Assembly: GCA_019683665.1 (NCBI GenBank)
Contig: JADGIB010000029.1
Location: 1-19,855 of the forward strand
DNA length: 19,855 nt
Direction of reading: 5' to 3'
Source: Solirubrobacteraceae bacterium
Lineage (GTDB): Bacteria > Actinomycetota > Thermoleophilia > Solirubrobacterales > Solirubrobacteraceae
The stretch's first letter is position 1; every line of letters starts with the position of its first letter. The position numbers were made by a program, and so were the translations under genes. The notes below the pieces were generated by a model. It did no database searches. It saw only the letters and a program-made list of their open reading frames with translations, and was not told the origin of the DNA. Below, piece after piece: positions 13,951 to 19,855 of this stretch.

Positions 13951-15251
13951 GCGGTCCGCCTCCTCGCCTTGTCGGAGACCGCCAGCAGGAGCGCGAGCAG
14001 GACGAAGTTCGCCAGGATCGACGAGCCGCCGTAGGAGATGAGCGGCAGCGTCACGCCGGTGAGCGGGATGACCTTCGTCACCCCGCCGACGATGACGAAC
14101 ACCTGCAGGGCGAAGACGGCGCCCAGGCCGGCCGCCAGCAGCTTCGAGAACGAGTCGCTCGCGATGATCGACGTCTTCATCGCCCGCTCGACGATGAGGA
14201 GGTACACGACGAGCACGCCGACCGCGCCGACGAGGCCGAGCTCGTTGACGATGACCGCGTAGATGAGGTCGGTGTGGGCGGCGGGCAGCAGCTGGCTGTC
14301 GGTGCCGGGGATCTGGAGGATCGACTGCGCGAAGCCCTGGCCGAAGAGGCCGCCGTCGGCCTGCGCGAAGAGCGACTGGGCGATCTGGTAGCTGCCGCCG
14401 ACGCGGTCGTACAGCTCGGGGTCGAACGGGTCGCGCCACGCGTCGATCCGGTTCTGGACGTGGCCGACCGTGCTCGCGAAGAACCAGCCGCCGGCCGCGA
14501 ACAGCCCGAGGCCGAAGAGGACGAACGAGAGCCGGTTCGTCGCGACGTAGAGGAGCGCCAGGAACGCCCCGAAGAACATGAGCGACGAGCCGAGGTCGCG
14601 GATGAAGACGAGCAGGAGCATCGCCAGCCCCCAGACGACGAGCATCGGCCCGAGGTGCTTGAGCGGCGGCAGGACGACCGGCCCGATCCGGCGGCCGGCG
14701 CTGACGAGCAGCTGGCGGGTGTCGCGCAGGTAGCTCGACAGGAAGACGACGATGCCGATCTTCGCGAACTCGGCCGGCTGGAAGGCGATCGGCCCGAGCT
14801 TGACGCCGAGGTAGGCGCCGTTGACCTGCTGGCCGATGCCCGGCAGGCGCGGAAGCAGGAGCAGGATGATCGAGGCCGTCGCGATGACGTAGCGGTAGCG
14901 CTCGAGCACGGTGATGTCGCGGACCGCGACGATCGTCGCCCCGAAGAGGACGAGCCCGACGACGAACCACTGCGCCTGCTCGCGGGCGAGCGTCTCGTCG
15001 ATCCGGTAGATCATCACGAGGCCGAAGCAGGCGAGCGTCGCCGCCAGCGGGAACAGGTACGGGTCGGCGTCGGGCAGCGTGAAGCGGATGACGAGGTGCG
15101 CGACCAGGCAGAGCCCGAGGAAGATCGCGCCGTAGGTGAGCGAGACGTCGGACAGGACGTCGTCGCGCTCGACGAAGACGGCGGCGAACCCGGCGGTGAG
15201 CAGCAGCGAGGCCGGGACGAGCGCCAGCAGCTCGCGGTTGCGGGCGCTCAC
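13947..15251 (-). CDS. rodA: SEDS peptidoglycan glycosyltransferase RodA/FtsW
   Basis: The 434-residue polytopic protein of the SEDS family polymerises lipid II into glycan strands with its partner class B PBP. Many hydrophobic helices are clear. Conserved family stretches are LGVKLGPIAFQPAEFAKIGI, FIRDLGSSLMFFGAF (with the catalytic-type Asp of the RDLG motif), SILQIPGTDSQLLPAAHTDL and LPLISYGGSSILANF near the end. RodA is preferred over FtsW because it lies between pstP and pbpA as in mycobacteria. GTG start 15251 overlaps the pstP stop (GTGA). The in-frame DNA further upstream is an overlapping shadow of pstP and not part of the protein. Confidence 0.94.
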   Translation of the reverse strand: MSARNRELLALVPASLLLTAGFAAVFVERDDVLSDVSLTYGAIFLGLCLVAHLVIRFTLPDADPYLFPLAATLACFGLVMIYRIDETLAREQAQWFVVGLVLFGATIVAVRDITVLERYRYVIATASIILLLLPRLPGIGQQVNGAYLGVKLGPIAFQPAEFAKIGIVVFLSSYLRDTRQLLVSAGRRIGPVVLPPLKHLGPMLVVWGLAMLLLVFIRDLGSSLMFFGAFLALLYVATNRLSFVLFGLGLFAAGGWFFASTVGHVQNRIDAWRDPFDPELYDRVGGSYQIAQSLFAQADGGLFGQGFAQSILQIPGTDSQLLPAAHTDLIYAVIVNELGLVGAVGVLVVYLLIVERAMKTSIIASDSFSKLLAAGLGAVFALQVFVIVGGVTKVIPLTGVTLPLISYGGSSILANFVLLALLLAVSDKARRRTA

Positions 15252-16471
15252 GACGGATCGGCTGGATCTTGGAGGCGGTCGAGCTCGAGCTGGCGCACGA
15301 GGTCGGCGGCGTCGGCGTGGGAGCGCAGCGTGTGGTCCAGCAGCGCGTCGCGCCGGGCCGGCGGCAGCGAGGCGGCCGGGATGCCGGTCCGGTACTGGGT
15401 CCGGTACAGCTCGATCCCCAGCGGCAGCTCGTACGGGACGCCGCGGTAGAGGGCGATCCGGCCCTCGGCGTCGGTCCCGATGAAGTAGACGGAGTTGACG
15501 CCCGCGTAGACGCCGAGCCCGATCGTGGCCAGGACCGCGAGCACGACCAGCCCGGCGGTGAGCCGCCGGCGCCAGCGGCGGCGGGGCGCCGCCGCGGCCC
15601 GCGGGCGGGGCGGGCGCGGGGCGGCGGGCGCCGGGGCCGCGGCCGGGCCCCGCGGCGGCGCCTCGGCGGGAACGGGCCCGCGCTCGGCGGGCTGCGGACG
15701 GACGGCCGGGTGGGAGGTCGTCGTCGACGCGCCGGCGCCGCCGTCGGCCGGCTCGACCTCCTCGACGCGGAAGAGGACGACGGTGATGTTGTCGCGCCCG
15801 CCCGCCCGGTTGGCGGCGTCGATGAGGCGGCGGGCGATGTCGCGCAGGCTGCCGCCCTCGGCGAGGACGTCGGCGACGCCCTGCTCGCCGATCATCCCGG
15901 TCAGCCCGTCGGAGCAGAGCAGGAACAGGTCGCCGTCGCGGGCCGGCGAGGTCCGCGTGTCGACCTCGACGAGCGGCTCGGGCCCGAGCGCGCGGGTGAT
16001 GATCGAGCGCTGCGGGTGCTCCTCGGCCTCGGCCTCGCTCAGGCGGCCCTGGCGGATGAGCTCCTCGACGAGCGAGTGGTCGTCGGTGAGCCGCTCCAGG
16101 CGCCCGTCGTGCCAGCGGTACGCGCGCGAGTCGCCGACGTGCGCGATCGCGACGCCGTCGACGTCGACGTAGGCGGCGGTGAGCGTCGTGCCCATCCCGG
16201 CCTGGTCGGCGTCGGCGCGCGAGCGGCGGTGGATCTCCTCGTTGGCGGCCTGCACGACCCGCGCGAGCCGGGCCTCGACCGGCTCGGCGCCGTCGGGCAG
16301 CCCGTCGCGGAACGCGTCGACCGCGATCCCGGAGGCGACCTCGCCGGCCTGGGCGCCGCCCATCCCGTCGGCGACGACGAACAGCGGCGCGCGGACGAAG
16401 TAGGCGTCCTCGTTGGCCCGGCGCTGCCGGCCGGTGTCGCTGGCGGCGTACTTGTCGGCGACGCGGAGCAT
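15248..16471 (-). CDS. pstP: PP2C-type Ser/Thr phosphatase PstP
   Basis: The 407-residue membrane phosphatase reverses the kinases of this locus. The PP2C domain (1-238) has the metal-binding motifs RRANEDA (17-23), ADGMGG (34-39), GMGTTL (92-97), HVGDSRAY (111-118), SDGLT (187-191) and GRDNIT (225-230). A Pro/Ala-rich linker (240-300) leads to a basic patch and one membrane helix (about 304-323). The outside part of 84 residues has the SVYFIGTDAEGRIALYRGVP pattern seen in actinobacterial PstP. Mycobacterial PstP is about 510 residues, so linker and tail are shorter here. ATG 16471 has GAGGA nine bases upstream, within the fhaB end, and lies three bases from the fhaB stop. Confidence 0.95.
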   Translation of the reverse strand: MLRVADKYAASDTGRQRRANEDAYFVRAPLFVVADGMGGAQAGEVASGIAVDAFRDGLPDGAEPVEARLARVVQAANEEIHRRSRADADQAGMGTTLTAAYVDVDGVAIAHVGDSRAYRWHDGRLERLTDDHSLVEELIRQGRLSEAEAEEHPQRSIITRALGPEPLVEVDTRTSPARDGDLFLLCSDGLTGMIGEQGVADVLAEGGSLRDIARRLIDAANRAGGRDNITVVLFRVEEVEPADGGAGASTTTSHPAVRPQPAERGPVPAEAPPRGPAAAPAPAAPRPPRPRAAAAPRRRWRRRLTAGLVVLAVLATIGLGVYAGVNSVYFIGTDAEGRIALYRGVPYELPLGIELYRTQYRTGIPAASLPPARRDALLDHTLRSHADAADLVRQLELDRLQDPADPS

Positions 16472-16474
16472 CGG

Positions 16475-16960
16475 TCAGCGGTCCTCGTACACGAACTCGG
16501 TGTCGCCGATGCGCACCCGGTCGCCGGCGTGCAGCGGCTGCGGGCCCTGGAGCAGCTCGCCGTTGAGGTACGTGCCGTTCGTCGAGCCGAGGTCCTCGAT
16601 GACGACGATCCCGCCCTGGCGGATGAGCCGCGCGTGGCGGCCGGAGGCGAACGGGTCCTGGAGGCGGATCTCGGCGCTGTCGCCGCGCCCGAGGACGGCG
16701 CCGTCCCCGATGTCGAAGGCCATCCCGGGCTGCAGCCCGACGCCGCGCTCGACGACGAGCTGCGGCTCGAGGCCGTCGCCCTCGGGGGTGAGCGAGTGCA
16801 GCCCGGTCGCGTCGACCAGCCCGGCCGGGGCCGCCGGCGCCGGCCGCGAGACGGTCTTCCCGGCCAGGTCCCGCAGGGCGTTGCGCGACACCCACACGAG
16901 GAACAGGTAGAGGACGATCAGGAAGCCGTACTTGAGGAGGACGGAGGCGGGCTCGACCAT
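16475..16960 (-). CDS. fhaB: FHA-domain membrane protein FhaB (FipA-like)
   Basis: The 161-residue protein has an N-terminal membrane helix (about 8-25, LLKYGFLIVLYLFLVWVS), a short linker, and a C-terminal FHA domain (about 86-160). The phosphothreonine-reading residues are present: GRGDSAEIRL (91-100), SGRHARL (106-112), LGSTNGTYLNGE (124-135). Mycobacterial FhaB/FipA (about 155 residues, same layout) is phosphorylated by PknB-family kinases and links to division proteins. It follows fhaA by ten bases, with no clear Shine-Dalgarno, and may rely on coupling. The FHA domain faces the cytoplasm, so it should dock phosphorylated kinase or partner proteins at the membrane. Confidence 0.93.
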   Translation of the reverse strand: MVEPASVLLKYGFLIVLYLFLVWVSRNALRDLAGKTVSRPAPAAPAGLVDATGLHSLTPEGDGLEPQLVVERGVGLQPGMAFDIGDGAVLGRGDSAEIRLQDPFASGRHARLIRQGGIVVIEDLGSTNGTYLNGELLQGPQPLHAGDRVRIGDTEFVYEDR

Positions 16961-16970
16961 CGGGCTGCGC

Positions 16971-17762
16971 TCAGTCGATCTCGAAGGTCACGTGCTGGGT
17001 GCCCAGCTCGACGTGGTCGCCGTCGCGCAGCGGGTGGGGCCCGGCGCCGATCGGCCGTCCGTTCACGCGCACCCCGTTCGTGCTGCCCAGATCGGTGATC
17101 GTCCACCCGTCCGGCCCCGGGCGGACCTCCGCGTGGCGGCGGGAGACGTTGCCGTCGTCGAGCACGATGTCGCACTCGCGCGAGCGCCCGAGCAGCGCCC
17201 CGGCCGCGCCGACGAGCATCCGCTTGCCGTCGACGACGACGATCGCCCGCCCGGCGCGGCCGGCCCGCGCCTCCGACAGCTGCTCGCGGTGGCGCTCGGC
17301 CGTCGAGTAGACCATCGTGTGGCCGCGCTCGGCGGGCGCGACCGGCGGGGCCTCGCCGCGGGCGGCGGGCGCGGCGCCGGCCTCGGGCGCGCGCTCGCGC
17401 ACGAGCCGCGCCTGGATGCCGAACTCGCCGAGCGCGAGGCGCTCGTCGGTGCGGAACTCGATCACCGGGCGCGAGACGAGCGCGAGCCGCTCGCGGCGGG
17501 CGTGCTCGAGCAGGTAGGCGGCGAGCTCGTCGGCGATCTCGTGCTCGACGCCCTCGTAGCGGGCGCGGTCCTCGGGCGACAGCCACACGGTGTACTCGTT
17601 CGGGACGTACGTGCGCGACACCGAGACGGTGCGGTGCTCGTCCATCTCCTTGGCGAGCTTGCGGGCCAGCTCGACGGGGCGGACCTCGGAGCGGAACACC
17701 CGTCCGAAGGTGCCCTCCACCAGGCCGGCGATGCGATTCTCGAGGCTGCGCAGGACGCTCAT
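16971..17762 (-). CDS. fhaA: FHA-domain protein FhaA with DUF3662 domain
   Basis: The 263-residue cytoplasmic protein has an N-terminal DUF3662 domain (1-125: MSVLRSLENRIAGLVEGTFG, VRPVELARKLAKEMDEH, YVPNEYTVWLSPEDRARYEG), a Pro/Ala linker, and a C-terminal FHA domain (about 183-260) with LGRSRECDIVLDD, VSRRHAEV and LGSTNGVRVNGR. It is about half the length of M. tuberculosis FhaA (527), mainly because the linker is short. Mycobacterial FhaA binds phosphorylated MviN and restrains peptidoglycan synthesis at poles and septum. The linker motif GHTMVYST (147-154) is a possible kinase target threonine. It opens the coupled part of the operon; 54 bases separate it from the upstream kinase. No clear Shine-Dalgarno is seen before ATG 17762. 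Confidence 0.93.
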   Translation of the reverse strand: MSVLRSLENRIAGLVEGTFGRVFRSEVRPVELARKLAKEMDEHRTVSVSRTYVPNEYTVWLSPEDRARYEGVEHEIADELAAYLLEHARRERLALVSRPVIEFRTDERLALGEFGIQARLVRERAPEAGAAPAARGEAPPVAPAERGHTMVYSTAERHREQLSEARAGRAGRAIVVVDGKRMLVGAAGALLGRSRECDIVLDDGNVSRRHAEVRPGPDGWTITDLGSTNGVRVNGRPIGAGPHPLRDGDHVELGTQHVTFEID

Positions 17763-17816
17763 GACCGTGGTTCCCGCTCGCCCGGGGACACCGAGATGGC
17801 CATCACGTGCGGGAGG
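17763..17816 (-). other. 54-base gap between polytopic kinase and fhaA
   Basis: This short gap holds the palindrome GATGGCCATC (17795-17804). No terminator stem with T tract and no convincing promoter boxes are seen. The kinase and fhaA are probably on one transcript, though an internal promoter inside the kinase 3' end cannot be excluded. Confidence 0.4.
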
Positions 17817-19703
17817 TCATGGTAGGCGAGGCCCGGTGGGGCGGGCGGCGCGTCGGGCCGCGCGCAGCCCCACCGCCCCCAGCGCCGCGACGACCGCGCC
17901 GAGCGCCAGGCCGCGCGGCGGGGCGGCCTCCCAGGCCGCGAGCGCCTCGAGCAGGGCCTGCGTGCAGACGGCCAGAGCCGCGGCCCACACGGCGGCCAGG
18001 GCGAGGTCGAGCGCCGCGCTGCGGCCGCGGACGACGAGCGGCAGGACGGCCGCGGCGACCGCCCACAGCGCCGCCACGGCGAGCAGGCCCGACGTCAGCA
18101 GCGGGACGACCGCGTCGGTCAGCGCGCGGCCGGCCGAGTCCTCCCAGGACGGGCGCGCGTGCGCCGACGCGGGCGGCCCGGCGAGCAGGCGCGTCCCGCT
18201 CAGCAGCTCGACCGCGCAGACCCAGACGACCCCGAGCGCGCCGAGCGCGGCCCGGCGGGCGACGGTCGCCGCCTGGCCGGCGACGGCCGGGAACGCGGTC
18301 GCCAGGCCGAGCGCGCCGAGCGCGGGCGCGCCGGCCGGGACCGACCACAGGCCGCCGGCCAGCGGCAGCGCCAGCGGGACGGGCAGCAGCGCGACGGCGA
18401 GCACGAGCGCGGTGCCGCTCGCCCCGGCGGCCACCAGCCAGACCTCGAGCGCCCACGCGCACAGCAGCCAGCCGGCGCGCGGGAGGACGGCGACGAGCGC
18501 GGCGGCCGCGGCGGCCGCCACCCCGGCCTCGACCGGCGCCCGCTCCCCCGACGGGCCGAGCTCGGTGACCGCGAGCGCGGCCAGCGGCGCGACCGTCGCG
18601 GCCGCGAACGCGCGGGCCAGCAGCCGGCGCGGCACCGGCGCGGGCGCGTCGCCCTCGACCGGGGGCGCGTCGACGAACGGCTCGTCGGCCGCCTCCTCCC
18701 AGGCGACCGCGCCGGCGCGCGTGAGCCCGTCGCGGACCTCGCGCAGCCAGCCGGTCTCGCCCGGGTCGCGGTAGCGGCGCTGGATCGCCGTCCAGCGCGT
18801 GCGCAGGTCGTCGAGCGGGCCGCCCTCGACGATCCCCGGCTCGTCGTCGACTTGGTCGACGGCGGCGAGCAGGGCCGCCCGCAGCCGCGCCGGGGTCGGG
18901 GGGGCGCGCGGGGCGGCGGCGACCGCGGCGTCGATCGCGTCGCAGAGCGCCTCGGGGAGGTCGCGGCGCACCCGCCGCAGCTGCGGCAGCTCGATCCCGA
19001 CGCGCCGGGCCGTGTCGGCCGGGCCGGCGCCGCGGATCGGGTTCGTCCCCGTCAGCGCCTCGTAGAGGACGAGGCCGAGCGCGTAGACGTCGACGGCCGG
19101 GGTGATCCGCCGCCCCTCGGCCTGCTCGGGCGCCATGTAGGCGAGCGTGCCGACGACGTCGCCGGTGCGGGTGAGCGCCTCGCCGCCGACGATCCGGGCG
19201 ATCCCGAAGTCGCAGATCTTCGCCGTCGCCCCGCCGTCGGCGTGCTGCTCGCAGACCATGACGTTGCCGGGCTTGACGTCGCGGTGGATGACGCCGCGGG
19301 CGTGCGCGTGGGCGAGCGCGTCGCACAGGCCGGCGCCGATCACGACGACGTCTCGGTCCGAGAGCGCGCCCCGGTCGAGGAGGTCGCGCAGCGTGTCGCC
19401 GCGGACGAGCTCGCTGACGAGGTAGCAGGCCTCGTCGTCGGCGCCGGTCTCGTAGAGGGCGACGATCCCCGGGTGGCTGAGGCGCGCGGCCGCCTGCGCC
19501 TCGCGCTGCGCCCGCTCGGGGTCGGTGTCGTCGAGCGGGATCCGCTTGACGGCGACGTCGCGCTGGAGGTGCTCGTCCCAGGCCTGCCAGACCGTGCCGA
19601 ACCCCCCGGAGCCGAGACGGCGCCCCAGCCGGTAGCGGCCGAGCAGGAGCTCGCCGTCGGGCGCCGGGACGCCGGCTCCGCGCAGGGTCTCCGCGGGCTG
19701 CAC
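17817..19703 (-). CDS. Ser/Thr kinase with C-terminal polytopic membrane domain
   Basis: The protein has 628 residues from the preferred GTG 19703, which has GAGGA four bases upstream. Longer in-frame starts (ATG 19766, GTG 19850) lack good ribosome sites, and the longest runs into the divergent gene. The kinase domain is at about 22-290: LGSGGFGTVW (30-39), Lys53 in VAVK, HRDVKPGN (140-147), DFG (165-167), GTLAYMAPEQ. A cytoplasmic linker (about 290-385) with an Arg-rich helix follows. The rest (about 385-628) is a bundle of roughly eight Ala/Leu/Val-rich membrane helices with no sizeable outside domain. All catalytic residues are present. It lies where an operon-head gene would be, before fhaA; pknA, which adjoins pknB in mycobacteria, is missing, so it might take that role. 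That is inference. Confidence 0.88.
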   Translation of the reverse strand: MQPAETLRGAGVPAPDGELLLGRYRLGRRLGSGGFGTVWQAWDEHLQRDVAVKRIPLDDTDPERAQREAQAAARLSHPGIVALYETGADDEACYLVSELVRGDTLRDLLDRGALSDRDVVVIGAGLCDALAHAHARGVIHRDVKPGNVMVCEQHADGGATAKICDFGIARIVGGEALTRTGDVVGTLAYMAPEQAEGRRITPAVDVYALGLVLYEALTGTNPIRGAGPADTARRVGIELPQLRRVRRDLPEALCDAIDAAVAAAPRAPPTPARLRAALLAAVDQVDDEPGIVEGGPLDDLRTRWTAIQRRYRDPGETGWLREVRDGLTRAGAVAWEEAADEPFVDAPPVEGDAPAPVPRRLLARAFAAATVAPLAALAVTELGPSGERAPVEAGVAAAAAAALVAVLPRAGWLLCAWALEVWLVAAGASGTALVLAVALLPVPLALPLAGGLWSVPAGAPALGALGLATAFPAVAGQAATVARRAALGALGVVWVCAVELLSGTRLLAGPPASAHARPSWEDSAGRALTDAVVPLLTSGLLAVAALWAVAAAVLPLVVRGRSAALDLALAAVWAAALAVCTQALLEALAAWEAAPPRGLALGAVVAALGAVGLRAARRAARPTGPRLP

Positions 19704-19818
19704 CGCATCCTCGTTCGCCTTCCGGGAAGGAGTTCCCGCTCGTGAAGGGAAACGTGCACGTGGCATGTCCCGCCATACTGGCGGGTGGACGCCCTCCACC
19801 CAGGAGCTTGCGGACGCG
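19704..19818. promoter_or_regulatory. Divergent intergenic region with three inverted repeats
   Basis: These 115 bases lie between the minus-strand kinase and a plus-strand gene start. They are visibly less GC-rich than the neighbours. They hold CGGGAA-GGAG-TTCCCG (19723-19738), ACGTGCACGT (19752-19761) and CCCGCCA-TAC-TGGCGGG (19769-19785). A weak -10-like CATACT (19774-19779) for the plus strand lies inside the last one. Promoters in both directions are expected here; the exact boxes are not certain. Confidence 0.5.
19769..19785. promoter_or_regulatory. 17-base perfect inverted repeat, operator candidate
   Basis: CCCGCCATACTGGCGGG has two perfect seven-base arms around a three-base centre. 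It sits midway between the divergent starts and overlaps a -10-like box. It could be a dimeric regulator's operator or a 5' hairpin in the leader of the rightward gene (its start is 34 bases downstream). Confidence 0.45.
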
Positions 19819-19855
19819 ATGTCGTTCTTCGACGACGAGGAACCCCCCACCCGAC
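19819..19855 (+). CDS. Start of a divergent gene, cut by the window edge
   Basis: Only twelve codons are visible: ATG then a reading MSFFDDEEPPTR. AGGAG (19802-19806) lies 12 bases upstream, slightly far for a Shine-Dalgarno. The acidic start followed by PTR resembles the opening of small hypothetical membrane proteins in Solirubrobacterales as I recall them, but too little is present to assign a family. Its position argues against extending the divergent kinase upstream. Confidence 0.45.
   Translation, partial: MSFFDDEEPPTR

Noticed and set aside
13947..16895. One 982-codon protein ending in RodA
   Set aside because: The first part is an off-frame of pstP and fhaB rich in Arg; the RodA start GTG 15251 overlaps the pstP stop in the usual GTGA manner.
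15269..17098. Plus-strand open frame of 609 codons opposite pstP, fhaB and fhaA
   Set aside because: Antisense shadow of three well-supported genes; no recognisable fold or ribosome site.
17817..19850. Longer 677-codon form of the polytopic kinase starting at 19850
   Set aside because: It would run across the divergent promoter region and into the divergent gene start; the internal GTG at 19703 has a well-placed GAGGA.

Overview
The window looks like part of the chromosome of a motile, very GC-rich actinobacterium. The best fit is class Thermoleophilia (Solirubrobacterales/Patulibacter/Conexibacter type). This is inferred from the extreme GC content, a complete-looking run of flagellar genes, and a Mycobacterium-style fhaA-fhaB-pstP-rodA-pbpA-pknB cell-wall signalling operon, with protein wording typical of that class. 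No database search was possible.

Left part (1-7344), motility. Two small minus-strand genes encode a FliK-type hook-length domain protein and a stand-alone FlhB C-terminal-domain protein. Divergent from them runs a plus-strand series: flgF-like and flgG rod genes, a FlgJ-type rod-binding protein, the chaperone flgN, the hook-filament junction genes flgK and flgL, the regulators fliW and csrA, and a short flagellin gene. From flgG onward the genes overlap or nearly touch. Two sites share TCAAG-N15-CCGAC, which fits the FliA/SigD (sigma-28) promoter pattern. One sits directly in front of flgF and implies a leaderless mRNA. The other sits about 125-150 bases before flgG. The flgG leader carries a tandem pair of 29-base repeats, each able to fold into a hairpin with AGGGA in its loop. 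That is the form of a CsrA binding site, in the same cluster that encodes CsrA and its antagonist FliW.

Middle (7345-9636). A 274-base non-coding stretch with several hairpins and palindromes precedes a membrane Ser/Thr kinase. Its extracellular part resembles the end of mycobacterial MviN/MurJ. Then come a severely internally deleted alpha/beta-hydrolase gene and a small two-helix membrane protein.

Right part (9624-19855), cell-wall signalling, nearly all on the minus strand. In transcription order: a kinase with a polytopic membrane tail, fhaA, fhaB, pstP (PP2C phosphatase), rodA (glycosyltransferase), pbpA (transpeptidase), pknB (four-PASTA kinase) and ddl (D-Ala-D-Ala ligase). From pstP to ddl every junction overlaps by 1-4 bases, so kinase, phosphatase, phosphothreonine readers, peptidoglycan synthases and a precursor enzyme are probably made together. 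A divergent gene begins at the right edge, across a short region with three inverted repeats.

All promoter, operator and RNA-structure calls are made by eye.
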